64,000 bases of DNA from Cunninghamia lanceolata (GCA_027924645.1 BSBN01000140.1:8252501-8316500), one strand, 5' to 3'. Shown: positions 44,601 to 57,415, counted from the first letter of the stretch. The notes: generated from the letters alone by a model not told the origin. Made by a program: numbers and translations.

Positions 44601-45506
44601 AGTAGAGGATTGTTGTGAAGAAGGCAGATTAATGTTGTTCTTTTTCAGAAGATGCTTCAGCTCATCGATCTGCTTCTTGTGACAAAATTGTTCTTCATGA
44701 CCAACTTTCTTATAGTAGCAACAAGTTGGTCTTTCCTTCTTCTGATTGTTCCCCTTTGAAGAAGAGGAAGAGGAGTCTACTATTAAGGCAGACAAAGACT
44801 GTGCCTAATCTTTCTATGACTTCTTCTTGAACTTCTTTTGTTTCTTGTCAAGTTTCCCTGACTCTTTCTATTCCTTTGATTGACTAGCCAATAAAGCCTG
44901 AGACTAAGATGGTTTTAAGAGCCCCATGGAAAGAAGTTTGCCTTGTTCTTGCATTAACAATTTAGAGAATGAAGAAAAAGAAGGCATTTTATATGTAGAG
45001 CCCATAGTCAATCTATGAGTATGAAAAATAGAAACAAAAGCAACATATTCTGGTCCAAGTTTGTTAAGAGTACTCAAGACAAGTTGAATGTCTTTTTTAT
45101 CTATGCCACATGCTTTACATTGTGCTCTCAAATCATTTACTTTTGTTACAAAGTCTTGGATGTTGTCAAAAGACTTAGGATCTAGGGCCATTAGTTGATT
45201 ATCAATTTGATATCCCCTGACTTCATCAATTGTCCCATAGAGAGTTTTTAGTTATTGCCATGCATCATGGGAATTATCTTTTCCATCAAGTTGAAACATT
45301 ATATCTAGAGAAATTAAACTCCTAAGACAACCTAGAGCTTTTGTTTGTTCAAGCATCCATAGTAATTTTTCTTTAGCATCTGAGGGTTCAGTTATCTTTT
45401 GGTCAACATAGGGTGTGTACCCTTTTTGCATTAAGAAGTTCCATGCATTTACTTTCCATGTATTGTAGTTGTATGGAGTTAGCAATGGAAACTTAACACT
45501 ACCCAT
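41675..45506 (-). pseudogene. Element C: copia gag-pol, broken
   Basis: The ATG at 45506 begins MGSVKFPLLTPYNYNTWK, a copia gag start. Then, in order: gag (LVLSTLNKLGPEY near 45050); a zinc knuckle reading TCCYYKKVGHEEQFC, in which the second Cys is replaced by Tyr; protease WILDSSASHHMG near 44520 (usually DSG); pre-integrase LWHEWFGHLNFYYLQQL with CSGCALGK near 44020; integrase core VDSDVAGPF and LTFINDYSRYTWV; SWPCIFVGYPDGVKGYR near 43380; reverse transcriptase WDLVPLPKGRK, DLKSAFL, LYGLKQAPRAWY and LYVDDLIVTG; and RNase H YTDYDWAGDLDDRKSTSG near 41900. More than ten stops and several shifts make it inactive. Its domain order is that of a complete autonomous copia element. Confidence 0.9.
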
Positions 45507-46634
45507 TGTGAAAGGAAAAGAGAGCAAGAGCAGAAGGAGTTGCACAAGCACAATCACACCAAGAGACCCCCCTGAATTACTCAATGAAGAAGCCCCCCCA
45601 ACCAAAATGATTTGGCACTTTATAAGTAGTGCGGTTACAATGGCCACTAGCAAGAGAATGTTGACTGGACTTGACTTCAATGCTTTTACAAATCCTCACA
45701 AAATAAACATATACTGAAATTACAATTTTGGGACAAACCCAAATGAAATTAGAAGTACCACTGCAAAGTACATGAAAAAATATGCACTTTCAAAAAATGA
45801 ATCACCTCGATCTGAGGTTGTATGCAAAAGTTATGCACTTTTGAAAGTCCCAAAAATGGGAACTACATAGAGTTGCGTGTGAGAATCTGAGATTACTGAA
45901 ACATTCATACACTAAAATCAGAAAATGACTATACCAACATGTAGAGCATGAAAAATTAGCTAAAATCAAAAAAAGAAGCTCGTAAATCCAAGGTCAGGAG
46001 CCTGAGTTATAGCCTTTGGAAGTTGAACTGCAATTTCCAAAACGCCAATGGAGAGGGGTTTTGCTATAGCTTTCTGATGTCATTTCTACAAAATATATAA
46101 GCTGTATGCAAAAACTAATAGATACCCAGATAGTTTTCTGGTGCTACGAACAAAACCCAGAAGGCATTTTTCTCTGTGATCTACAGAATATGTGACTCTA
46201 ATGAAACAAAAATATGTTTATCACCAAAAATGGCATGCAAAGACTAAATCAGATACCTAAGAGAAACAAAGGCATGCTGCAACCTGCAAGATTGATCAGA
46301 AAAAATAAAATGCAAGCCGATTGTTAGATTTTAGCTCAAAGTGTCTTGAGGAAGCTATGAAAAAAAAAACTTGCAACTAGTAAGTCAAAATATGAACCCC
46401 CTAGAACCTAGAGTTTTCTCCACACTTTTTTGTTTCTCCTGATCATTAGAAGATGCAAGAGAAGAGCATACTCATGTGCTTCGAAACCCACAACTCACAA
46501 ACTACAGTTTTCTCCACACTTTTCTGTTTCTCCATATCATCAGAAGATGCAAGAGAAGTTCATACTCATATGCTTCAAAAAACAACTCTACACTCTCAGA
46601 TTTCTAAAAAAATGCTAACCCACAACTCACAACT
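45507..46634 (-). other. Element C 5' leader
   Basis: 1.1 kb between primer site and gag with no supported gene. A tandem duplication of about 90 bp lies at 46412-46590 (TTTTCTCCACACTTTT, then AGAAGATGCAAGAGAAG in both copies). Confidence 0.6.
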
Positions 46635-46646
46635 GCTTTGATACCA
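46635..46646 (-). other. Primer binding site of element C
   Basis: The minus strand reads TGGTATCAAAGC, directly abutting the LTR end CTAACA at 46647. Confidence 0.85.
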
Positions 46647-46945
46647 TGTTAGATTTCTACCCAAGAATGCAAGTGATTGAGAGAAAGTAAAATAGAAATT
46701 AGATATGAGTCAAATAAATTGTATTCAACTCAAGAGAATGCAAAACAATATAATAGAATGGGATGCTCATATGAGAGCAAGAGGTGGGTATATATAGGAT
46801 ATTCCACCCAAGAAACTCAATACACAACCAATGTGGGATAAAGTGAAAAAGTCCCTAAGTAAGCTTAACCTAGTGTGAAAAGAGCTAAGGTGGAGAACAA
46901 GCTAAGAAAGAGCTAAATAGCAAAGTAACCCTGTTCACACTAACA
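46647..46945 (-). repeat. Right LTR (5' LTR) of element C, 299 bp
   Basis: Starts TGTTAGATTTCTACCC and ends TTCACACTAACA on the plus strand, giving TG...CA ends. The promoter-like GGTATATATAGG near 46787 reads on both strands. Confidence 0.9.
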
Positions 46946-48248
46946 TTTAGAAACCCAAGCCTTAGCTTTGGTCTTGCAACTAGGAGACCATGAAAATAGT
47001 AAGAGAAAAAACTAGTTTCACCACTATGGCTAACGACTTTTTTACACAATATTTTAACGAGATTAAAACTCATTATAGATCTAAAAGTCTAGTTTTTTAA
47101 TATGTAATTTTTATACTATTAGACAAAATTTATATTTATTAATTATTTTAAACAAAGAGACTCATAAACTTGAAATAACATACGTTACTATTTTTTAATA
47201 ACTTTAGACAAAATTTATATCTATTAATTATTTTAAACGAAGAGACTCACAAACTTAAAATAAAATACGTACTATTTTTTAATAACTTTTGAGTTTGAAA
47301 ATTTCTTGACAAAAAAAATTATGTTTGACCAACCTAGACATCATTCTCTACATGATGAAAAAAAATTAGTGAATTGATTAGTTTACCTGAAATTACGTTG
47401 ACCGTACACGAGGGGTTTTAAAAAACACTAATTAGGGCCATTAAAAAGTTAATAAAAAATATATATCAAATGAAATACCTTGTATAGTTCTTATCTCTGT
47501 CTCAAATTACATTCTTGCAAGACAATTGTACCGTCTTCTACATCCAACCTTCATTATCCATATCTAAGTTATATTTTATAAATATATTGTAACCACTATT
47601 TTAAAGTACTATGAATTTCATGTTACACAAAAATAGATTCTAAAAACCTAAATAAAGGAAGAAAACTAATTGTAGGCCCTTAATTTATAAATGGTCTTTC
47701 TTGCAAGAACCATAGGTCTTATTTTTGGGATGGATTGATGTCATGGATTTTGCAAGACCATCTATTGTACTATAGGTAAATTTTATAAAGACCTTATTTA
47801 GAATGTTGTAGATAAATTATTTCATTAATTTATTATTGTGGATTTTAGTTTTATATTGAATTAATTGTTGAATATTAAGTATTACATTCAAACTTTTATG
47901 GTTATCAATTTTAAAGATTACTATGGTAATCAACTATAAGTCGTTTCTCCTTAGGTGCAATAGAAATATTGAACTAATAATATCTTAGAGAGAATTATCA
48001 TTTAGTCTTATAACTTGTACATAAATATTATTTAATTAATTTATTTATTAAATTAATAGTTTAATTGTAATATTAGTTTATAGATAAAAGTAGCTATTTC
48101 CATAAAATTGACATAGTTCCTAAGTTGTCAACTGATATAGGAAATATTTTAATTACTTGCAAAAGAATTAAACTCTTTTAGTCAACTTCTTTGCATTACT
48201 ATGATAATTTTCTAAAAAGTAATTAATGTCAGGACCGACATTAATCCT
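46946..48248. other. AT-rich stretch, no gene seen
   Basis: Very AT-rich. It includes a small diverged direct repeat (GACAAAATTTATATTTATTAATTATTTTAAAC-type at about 47124 and 47208). Because a polypurine tract and LTR-like start follow, it may be the 3' untranslated end of an old gypsy element in plus orientation. Confidence 0.35.
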
Positions 48249-49116
48249 AGGGGGAAGGATGTAACAACCCTCATTTTTAGTTTCTTTGTGAATCTATGAT
48301 ATTCTAATTTCAAGATAAAATTTGATAAGGTCTATTAACTTATGCTTAATGTAAAGTGCTGATTTAACATATTTTGTGTATAATGCATGATTACAATATC
48401 ATAGTTAATTATCAAAGGTGATTGCATGATTATATTATTCCTAACAATGCTACTAAGGTATGTGTGGCAAGATTATGTTGTGCAATAGGTACAAGTATCA
48501 GGGAAGATGAACTAGGTCTTGGTGTTGAAGTATTCCACGATAATCCAATTGTGTGGCTAATTACGGAATAAGTTAAATTAAGGCAAATAATTAATTAGAA
48601 AATAAATTAATTAGTGGCTTGATAATTTATTTGATAATTAATTGATAGGGTTAATTAGAAGATATAATAAATAGATAAAACAATAATATTGTTTTAATTA
48701 TTTATTTAATGCATATATTTTATTTTTTTAATTAATTATCTAGTTAGATAATTATGTTTATAAAATTTTAGAAATAAAATTAAATGATTTGGCAAATGTA
48801 ATTTTTTAAATTATTTTAGTTTAAACTAATTGATTATGCAAGTTTCTAGTATTGAATTAGAAATAAACAATTGTATTTAATTCATACTTGGAAAAAGAAG
48901 ATAATAAAAAGATGTAGTATCTTTAGTTGTAAATAGGAAAAAAAAAGAAATATTTAATTTCTAATATTATATTATTAGGAATGTGCATAATAGAAAAAAA
49001 AGGATTAAATATATTTTTAGAAGATTTCATGAGAGCGGTTGGAAAAAGGAAAGAAAGAAAAAGAATGAAACTTTGTTTGGAATGTGTTTTTTTTTTGTTT
49101 TTTTAGATATTCATTA
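48249..49116 (+). repeat. Polypurine tract and start of a gypsy-like 3' LTR
   Basis: AGGGGGAAGGA at 48249-48259 is followed at once by TGTAACAACCC, the LTR start typical of many plant gypsy chromoviruses. No second copy is in the window and the right end is not found; a LINE fragment interrupts or adjoins it near 49117. Confidence 0.4.
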
Positions 49117-49670
49117 TTTTTTTTTTTTGATTGGTAAAACGCTGAGGCCATTAATATATAAAGTCAATAATAATATAGAATAAAATACGGCTCTATTCAG
49201 TGCAGGCACCGGTAGGAAAGAACAGAGCAAAGAAAACCTCTGGTCTAGCCCGGGACTTTTACAGTCCAGTACATACTGTTTATTTATAGATCTTTTACGG
49301 GGTCAAGCCCAACAAGGACTCATCCTTTCTTATACAATTTCTAGGATACAAGTACAAACATTGCCCTATACCAGGGCCTTTCTTCTGATATTCTCTTGTT
49401 GTATGGCTTATTGGTTCTCTGGCTCCTGGGATGTCCTCCATGAGATATAGTATTAGAGAAGCTATTTATTATCAAGTGAGGGGCTTCTTCTGTCTAGCTC
49501 TTGCTAGATTACATGTCTTATCTAAAATCACAGGGAAAATGTCCAACTCTTTTTGCATGTTAGCTATACAAAACAAGGATATACATAGACTTCTCTTCCT
49601 ACAAACACCTGTTAGTTCTCTAAATCCTTGGCCTAAGAGGAAAAATTAAAATACTTGCTCTTGTCAATGT
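49117..49670 (-). mobile_element. 5'-truncated LINE 3' end
   Basis: The minus strand ends GGCCTCAGCGTTTTACCAAT followed by C and a run of A (plus-strand T run at 49117-49128), the usual 3' end of plant LINEs. Upstream on the minus strand is a stop-rich 3' untranslated-like sequence. The 5' truncation point is a guess. ATATTCA near 49108 and near 49680 may be a short target duplication. Confidence 0.5.
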
Positions 49671-50473
49671 TATCATAAATATTCAAACACACTTTCTTTG
49701 ATGTTAACTTAAACCCCATACTAGTTGACTGATCCCCTATATATGCCAACATCTAAATATATATACTTGTAAAAGTGCAAATATATATACCTAAGTGTGG
49801 GCATAAGTGATCGATCATGTCACAGATAATGTTGGTGAACCATCTAAAATTTAACCCATCATAGAAAAATGTTATTACCTATCAAATCGGTAATATCTCT
49901 CAAATGAGCTAGAATGAAAGCCAAAGCTCGACTCGAAACCTCATTATTGCCAATCTAATTTCCTACCTTCTCACATGCCAGTAGTGATTCAAGTTCCAAT
50001 CAAAGCATCAGTAGTTCTAACCTTTTCATCAAGACAATCTGCTTCGCACATAATGACATTATAAACGATTCTGATGATCAAATCATATTTTAAACTCTTC
50101 CTGCTTGGGTCTTGAGCCCCATGCTGAGGGGAGTCATGCAAGATTTTGAAAAGTATTTATTGATTGGGACCTAAAAATTATGGCAAAATTTCAAGTACCC
50201 ATGATGAAAATTAGAATCAACATCGAAAATGAGTTGGGGTTGCTTTTTAGAATTTCTAAAAATTCCCTATTTTTTTAAGGTTATGACCAAGTCAATAGAG
50301 GTCAAACTAAATATTGGTCAAAATGCATATATACCAGATACAAAATAAATTGTATGTATACCAGATACAAAAGGGGAGAGCATAAAAAACTTTCTGTATT
50401 CAAGCATGTATATAAGAAACAAATATGAATGGTCAAAGTTTTGTATATTTGTTTATATGTATACAAGATACAA
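49671..50473. other. Unclassified, no gene seen
   Basis: No frame with a recognisable motif. Several ATATATAC runs (49750-49790); from about 50320 the GTATGTATACCAGATACAAA-type motif begins, which is dense in the duplication that follows. Confidence 0.35.
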
Positions 50474-52189
50474 AGCTCATAAAGCATGCAGGTATGAATA
50501 TGTAGATGCGTGAAGATCCAGACCTGATGACTTTTCATAGAACTAGACCTGATAGAGCTAAGAGTTTAAATGAATAATTGGTCAAGTCCGTCAGATGTAT
50601 TTTGAGTTTGTATGTTTGGCAAAGGGAAACATAGAAGACAATATACAAAGCTATATGCATGTCGTGGAATCGAAAAGATTATGAAATGAGGTTTTATTGT
50701 TGTATGTTTTGAGCATTGTATGTATGCTTCAGGATATACATTTCAATATACATACAATGCGGAACTCAAGAAAGGTTGAAATTTGGTTAAAATGATGCAT
50801 CATGACTTAAAGTATATCAGAAGATGCATTGCACTTTATATACATTGCAAAGCTGAAAAGTAAGTAAACTGTGGTTTATAAAAATGATAAGTCTGAAGAG
50901 GTGATACAAAGGAGTTTGTATGTATTTGGCTTTGTATCTAAGAATTGGATACGAGTATTGTTGTATTTCGGAAGATACAATTAGAAAAGTGATGTGGGCT
51001 CCACCGTTTGCATATCAGGCTTGTATAAATAACAATGATATACAAGCCGATATACAAGTTAAAAGGATGCAAATAAGAGATACAACCTAGATGCGAAAAG
51101 AAAGTTAAATACTAAAAATTCTTTGTATGTTTGGGGTGCTTATATGTTTATAATATACATACCCGATATACAAAGGAGTAAAATGCATCGTTGGGGATAA
51201 AAGTTAAAGAGAGGGTTTGTATAAGATGCTTTGTATGTGCCTTGAGTCTATATATATATAATTTTTATATATATAACTAGATATATAGTAAATAGACAAG
51301 AAAGGTGGTGTCTTAGAATCATGTAAATAGGGGTGTAGCTCAAGCCTAAACAATCATGATTGATACTACGTACTTCTGTTAAAGCTATTCAGTCGATGAG
51401 ACTTAGCAAAGGGATAACATTCTAGTTTCTTCTTCCAACAAACCAATGCCATTTCAATTTAGAGTTGTCTTTACTGCTAAAGCCATCACTTGTGGAGGGA
51501 TGGAGACCCCTATGCGATTGATAAGAACCAAAAGTCACATGGCTCATAAAGCATGTAGATACAAATATGCAGATGCATGAAGATCCAGACCTGATGACTT
51601 TTCATAGAACCAAACCTGATAGAGTTAAGAGTTTAAATGAATAATTGGTCAAGTCCGTCAAATGTATTTTGAGTTTGTATGTTTGGTAAAGGGAAACATA
51701 CAAGATGATATACAAAGCTATATGCATGTGGCGAAACCAAAAAGATTATGAAATGAGGTTTTATTATTGTATGTTTCGTGCATTGTATGTATGTTTTAGT
51801 ATATACATTTCAATATACATACAATGCAGAACTCAAGAAAGGTTGAAATTTGGTTAAAATGATGCATCATGACTTAAAGTATATCAAAAGATGCATTGCA
51901 CTTTATATACATCATGGAGCTAAAAAGTAAGTAAACTGTGGTTTATAAAAATTATAAGTCTGGAGAGGTGATACAAAGGAGTTTGTATGTATTCAACTTT
52001 GTATCTAAGAATTGGATATGAGTATTGTTGTATTTCGGAAGATACAATAAGAAAAGTGATGTGGGCTCCACCGTTTGCATATCGGGCTTGTATGAATAAC
52101 AACAATATACAAGCTGATATACAAGTTAAAAGGATGCAAATAAGAGATACAAACTAGATGTGCAAAGAAAGTTAAATACTGAAAAATCT
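50474..52189. repeat. Direct duplication of about 648 bp (two copies, 1068 bp apart)
   Basis: 50474-51121 and 51542-52189 align without large gaps (shared AAGATCCAGACCTGATGACT, TTAAATGAATAATTGGTCAA, TGATGCATCATGACTTAAAG), roughly 93 percent identical by eye. A 420-bp spacer (51122-51541) separates them. Copy ends are not TG...CA, so LTRs of a TRIM are not proven. Both copies are rich in TTGTATGTAT and its complement ATACATACAA. Confidence 0.8.
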
Positions 52190-53090
52190 TTATTAGTAGT
52201 TCAAAATATGTGATTGAACTAGTGGAGATCTTATTGGCTTCATAAAGGAGTAAATTGGCCATCAGACCGACAATGGTTGTTTGACCGAAATGAGGAGATG
52301 GAGAGATTTGTATCAGTGTGAGTTCTATCTCATTTCACTGAAGAAAGTTCCAAGTGAGCCATCGGTGTGTCTCAGACTAGTGGAGTGAGTTTTGGGGTTC
52401 TGGCCAATAGTGATTTTCTTACCGATAGTGGCATCGGCGTGTCGCCAGAACCAACAACTAAGTCTTACTGAAGACAAATGCCATCGGTGCATCAGGAGAC
52501 AAGTTCAAAGTTCTGCCGATAGAAGTGAGTCATACCGACATAGTCATGGTTAAGACAAAAAGGGATATCGAGATGATAAGGTCATCGAGTATATAACTTG
52601 GTGTTGGACTGACAGTATTGGTCTTACCGATCAAGGCATATTAGGGTGATAAGGGATAAGTGAAACCGACGGAGATCCATCGGGAGAAACTGGCTAGCGG
52701 TAAGAGATCCTAAGGTTTGGCTGATAGCATTCATCTGGCCAATAGCATTTGGAGTGACTAACGTATCAGATACACAAAAAGGAAGTTCACTGAAAGTTAA
52801 AGTCACACCGAAGAGTGGTTGGTCCATTGGCGTATCGGCAAACCAAATTCTAAAGTGGCCGATAATAATTGTCTTGTCGACAAGCAAGAAGTGTAGAGTC
52901 ACCTATCAGGAAGAGTTGTGATGTCAAAGTGACAAGTTTGAAGACAATAGATGGTGCTTTTCTTGTCAAAAGGCAAAGAGTGTTGAATCTCACAATATTT
53001 GATCAATTGCCTAATGGCTGATTTACTCCTTGTCAGTCTTGAACGCATCTTATGAGACTATACGCAGATCTAAATAGAAAAATGAGCATC
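52190..53090. other. Region with dispersed CCGATAG/CATCGG motifs, no gene
   Basis: Variants of TTACCGATAGTGGCATCGG recur about every 50-90 bp from 52355 to 52870 (near 52420, 52515, 52535, 52625, 52665, 52735 and 52855). No credible frame. It may be part of a retroelement leader or LTR. Confidence 0.45.
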
Positions 53091-53129
53091 CCTCCTTCAA
53101 ATTTTTAGAAGGAGTTTAAAAGTCCTTCT

Positions 53130-53546
53130 TTAGGGTTGACCTTTAGTAGAAAGACATGTGCCATCAGCCCCTTTATTAGCCAAGGAGTCAGCTTTGCTAC
53201 TACCTTCCCTGTAAATGTGGTTAAATGTGCACCTTCTAAAAGAAGCAGTGAAGTCTAGGGCAATAGTCATAAGGGAATTTAGTCTCCAATTAGGCATACT
53301 CCTTTTACGTAAGGCATTAATGATGATTGGAGAGTCTCCTTCGACCTCAACTTTTTTAATTTTCAAGTCTTTGCATATTTTCAGACCTTCAATTAGAGCA
53401 ATCAGTTTTGCTATATTGTTTGTTGGTTCTCCTAGTGGTTTGGCTAAGGTTGCGATTACCCTCTCTTCAGAATCATGAATTATACAGCCTATACCTGCTA
53501 CTCTTGGGTTGCCCCTAGATGCCCTATCAAAATTTAGCTTGAACAA
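53130..53546 (-). pseudogene. LINE RNase H domain (plant L1 type)
   Basis: The 138-codon minus-strand frame begins MFKLNFDRASRGNPR and contains GIGCIIHD, AKLIALIEGLKICKDL, VEVEGDSPIIINAL and YREGSSKADSLANKGADG, the RNase H-like domain at the C-terminus of plant L1 elements. The usual AELxAL catalytic Glu is Lys here. The Asp residues of NFD, EGDS and KAD are kept. It ends about 40 bases before the unclassified region; no poly(A) tract is seen. Confidence 0.8.
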
Positions 53547-53663
53547 ACCTTCTTTAGGAGGTTGCCACTTACATTCCTATCTCTTATTGGTGGTGTTATG
53601 GCTACCTGGTCCCACAAAGGAGGGCAATTTTAATCCTACCCATTTCCCATGCATCTTATCATC

Positions 53664-54420
53664 CTAGTGAGACATTAAGGTATCTCTTTTAGGGTTACTA
53701 AGCACCCTGCTATTGACAATTTCTATGATAATGGCTTCAATCTTACTAATTAGCTGTTCAAAAGTCAATTTTCTATCTTTAAATATTCTTCTATTCCTTT
53801 CTTTCCAAATTTCCCATATCATAATCGAAGGGATAATTGTCCATAACATATGGTAAATGCTTTGTTTGTGTGTATTAGGCCAACACTAGAATAGGTTTAG
53901 TATGTTATTAGGAAGGGCTGTAATTCATCCTATCTTATTGCTTAGCCATTTCCAGCATTTATTAGAAAATTAACAATCGAGAAGAATATGATCTGTTGTT
54001 TCTTGCTCCTTTTCACATAAGGGGTATCTACTAGGCCCTTCATAACCCATCTTTATGAACCTATCCATTGCTAATATTTTCTTCTTTAGGGCTATCCATG
54101 CAAACATCCTAGCTTTCAGAAGATAGTTCTTATCCCAGCAGAGTCTTAGTGGGATCTATGATTTCGGTCTGAGCTGTTGTTTGATTAAAATTTTATAACG
54201 GTCCTTAGTTTTATAGTTTCTTGATTTGGCCCCATCCCAAACTAATCTATTTGAGCCTCCTTTGAGGGATACCTTCCTATTATTAAGGATGTCAATCAAT
54301 TTCTTTTTTTCATTATTCGGGAGGTTCATATTTTCTAGGGATTTCTAATTCCAACCCTGACTCTCCCTATTATTGGGGAATTCTATGTAATCTTTTACTT
54401 GCTTTCCCCATCAAGATTCT
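53664..54420 (-). pseudogene. LINE zinc-binding linker (zf-RVT-like)
   Basis: Minus-strand translation gives KARMFAWIALKKKIL, FIKMGYEGPSRYPLC, CEKEQETTDHILLDC and, after stops, WEIWKERNRRIF (53664-53849). This matches the zinc-binding reverse-transcriptase tail of plant L1 elements. Several stops break it. Confidence 0.75.
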
Positions 54421-54457
54421 AGGATTCTTTTGGGATTTTCTAAGTTACCCAAGCTAC

Positions 54458-56199
54458 TTAACATCTCGAACCCCCCCAAGAGTCATCCCAAAAAAGTGCT
54501 TGATTTCCATCACCAAGACTCCAAGTCAGTTTGTCCATAATGAGCTTTCTGCAATCCATTATGAAATTCCAGAGGCAAGAGCCTTTAGGGGGATTGGCCA
54601 TTCTGAATAGGAAGGCTTGTTCCTCACCTCTAAGATATTTGTATCTAAGGATTTTAACCCACTTTAAATTAGGGTGCTGATACATTTTCCATACGAGTTT
54701 AGCACCTAATGCCTTACTCTACTCCTTGAAGTTTGTCAAACCCAAGCCACCTTCCTCTTTTGGTCTACAGATTTTATCCAGGCAACAAGTGTCATTTTCT
54801 TCTTATCCTCTAAACCTTGCCATAAGAAGGTTCTTAGATTTTTGTTGATTTCTTCACATTTTTCTGTTGGTAAATTCATATAGGATAATTGGTATACTGG
54901 GATAGCTGAGAGAACTGAATTTAGCATTGTAACTTTGCCTACTGATGATAGCCACTTGCCTTTCCATGATTCTGCTTTTTTCCTGATCTTAGAAGTGATA
55001 TGGTCCCAGAGAGCATTAGTCTTGTTGCTTTTACCCAAAGGTATACCTAAATATTTATAAGGCATCTCCCCTCTTTTAAAAGATAAAATTCTACAGATTT
55101 CCCTTTTAGTTTATGGCTCTGTATTGAAAAAATAAATTGCTGATTTATCAACATTAACCTCTTGTCTAGAGGCCCTACAGTATGAGTCCAAGATTTCTTT
55201 GAATGCCTTAGCTTCTTCAATGCATCCCATACCAAAGAGCATATTGTCATCAACAAACTATTGATGAGTTGTAGGATCTACACACGAAGTGATTTTGATT
55301 CCTTTAACCTTCCCTTCTACCCTTGCCTTGGTGATCATTCTCCCTAGAACTTCTAGAATTATAATAAAGAGAAAAGGGGAGATAGGGTCCCCTTGTCTCA
55401 ATCCTCTTGATATACTAAAAAACCCTTCAGGGGTCCCATTGACTAAAACTGAAAACTTGGGGTTAGAAATGCATGCATAAATGAGGTTTATCCATTATTT
55501 AGAAAATCCAAAGGCTTCTAAAGTTTTGCAAAGGAAATGCCAGTCAACCTTGCCGTAGGCTTTACTAATATCTAATTTAATTAACATACTAGGCTTTTTA
55601 TTTTGTTGTATGGAGTGAATGGCTTCTTGGGCTATAATAATTCCGTCAAATATGGATCTTCCTAGGACAAACCTTGTTTGCTCATCACTTATGATGTCTG
55701 GTAGAACTATCTGAATCCTGTTAGCTAAGGTTTTAGTGAGGATCTTATATATAGTATTCCAAAGAGAAATAGGCCGCAGATCCCCCAGATTTTCTGGCTT
55801 CTCTTTTTTTGGTATGAGAGAGAGAAAAGTATTATTTACTTCTTTTAGAAGGCTGCTCAAATTTCTTACCCCTTCTAAAGCATCAACTATTTCATCTCCT
55901 ATGAAGTGCCAGCATTTCTGAAAGAAGAATGCTGGGAAGCCATCTAGTCCTAGAGCTTTGTCCAGTTGCATTAGAGATATCACTAGTTCAACCTTAGTTT
56001 TAGTAAATTTACCATTGAGGTCTTTGATTTGATCCTCTGAGATAATCCTTAGAATATCCTTCAGTATGGCTTGTTGGTGCAGCCAGTTAGATCCTTCCTG
56101 ATTGTTAAGAATATCCTCAAAGTACCTAACTGTTTCATATGCAATTTGTTGAGGATCTTCGATCCAGACATTATTTGCATCTTTAATTTTAAAGATCAT
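54458..56199 (-). pseudogene. LINE reverse transcriptase
   Basis: The intact piece 55495-56199 holds LDKALGLDGFPAFFFQKCW, FLSLIPKKEKPENLGDLRPI, YKILTKTLANRI and KLDISKAYGKVDW. Downstream, after stops, come GLRQGDPISPFLF, FVDDNMLFG near 55255 (with a stop just before it), and PYKYLGIPLG, SWKGKWLSSVGKVTMLNSVL (54736-55065), then the thumb/tail. These are the conserved blocks of non-LTR reverse transcriptase in the expected order. At least six stops or shifts show it is inactive. Confidence 0.9.
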
Positions 56200-56286
56200 G
56201 TTTACATTTCTACGTGCTCTCGTGCTGTTGTGGAAGAACTTAGTGTTGTTATCACCTGCTTCCAGCCATGTCTCTCTAGACTTTTG

Positions 56287-57337
56287 TCACCAAAAGATTT
56301 CCTCTTTGGCTAGGATATCTTCATATTCTATTTTTAGATGTTTTTCTTTTGCATATAATTTTGCGTCCATGCCTTTAGTTATCACACTTCTATTGAGGTT
56401 TTCAAGTTCCTCTTCTAACTTAGATTTGATTTCAAAGATATTACCAAAGTTAGTCTTATTCCAACTAAGAAGCTTGCATTTGATAGTTTTTAATTTGGAT
56501 ACTAAACAGAAACGCTTAGATCCAGACACTCTAGTTTCTTTCCACCATTGCTCAATTAAGATTAAAAGGTTATTATCTTTGACCCACATTTGTTCAAATT
56601 TGAAGAGGCACCATTTGGGTTGGTAGTCTTCTGATATACTTAGCTAGACTAGGTAGTGATCGAAGCCTGAGTATGGTAAGATCTCAACCTTTAGAATAAA
56701 AGAGAGTTGTGCCCAGTTGCCCCTTACTAGGAATCTATCCAATTTTTCTGCTATATTGCTAAAGCCCTTCCTTCTATTGTTCCATGTATAACCTTCTTGT
56801 GTAGTTTTGATTTCCAATAAATTGTTCTTATGAATCCAGTCCTTAAAGTCAATTGTTGTTGTGGATAACTTGACAGATCCTCCCAACTTTTCTTTAGGGT
56901 CTAAGATTGCATTGAAATCTCCACCTAGAATACAAACCTAATTCTTTAAGGTTCCCAAGAATTGTTCTATTTCTATCTAGACTAATCTCTTGTCTTGGTT
57001 CTAGGAAGGACCATAGATGTTAATAAGAGAGAAGTGTAGATAGCTTTTGATGCTTCTGACGTTCCCCACCATCCAGTTCTTTTTACAACTTGTTACTAAA
57101 AATGAAACCATTCTAGGATCCCAGATTACCCAAAGACCCCCCCGAGGCACCCTCTGCTGGGATTCCTACTAGTTCCCATATTCCTAGCTTCTTATTTAGA
57201 GTGTCTATCTCATCTTTATTTAATTTAGTTTCTTGGACCATTAGTATGTTTGGTTTTGTGTTGGTTATTCAGCATTTTATGATTCACTATTTGTTAGGGG
57301 CGTTGAGACCCCTAACATTCCAAGTGTATACTCTCAT
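56287..57337 (-). pseudogene. LINE apurinic/apyrimidinic-like endonuclease
   Basis: Starts at the ATG at 57337 with MRVYTWNVRGLNAP. Then MVQETKLNKDE near 57230 (catalytic Glu), LGGDFNAILDPKEKLGG near 56910, and YTWNNRRKG...EKLDRFLV near 56750. The final block reads FDHYLV near 56650, where SDHYPI is usual, so the catalytic His is kept. 56287-56589 is the linker to reverse transcriptase. Stops near 57180 and 56640 break it. Confidence 0.85.
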
Positions 57338-57415
57338 GGCACTATGGGAAGGTCCTTCCCCTTCCCTACATAAAATAGTGTGGTAATCTTAGTCTGATCT
57401 ATTGCCTCACCTATT

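Larger units (their letters stand above)
41123..46945 (-). mobile_element. Copia element C, decayed, left LTR truncated
   Basis: Minus-strand element with LTR 46647-46945 (299 bp), primer site, leader, gag-pol pseudogene, polypurine tract and an LTR at 41123-41298 that matches only the last 176 bases of the right copy. Its LTR start (TGTTAGTGTGAACAGGGTTA on the minus strand), polypurine tract (CTTAAGGGGGGG) and primer site match those of element E, so the two are one lineage. Confidence 0.85.

Noticed and set aside
50474..52189. TRIM element with two LTRs
   Set aside because: Copy ends lack TG...CA and no primer site or polypurine tract was found in the spacer.
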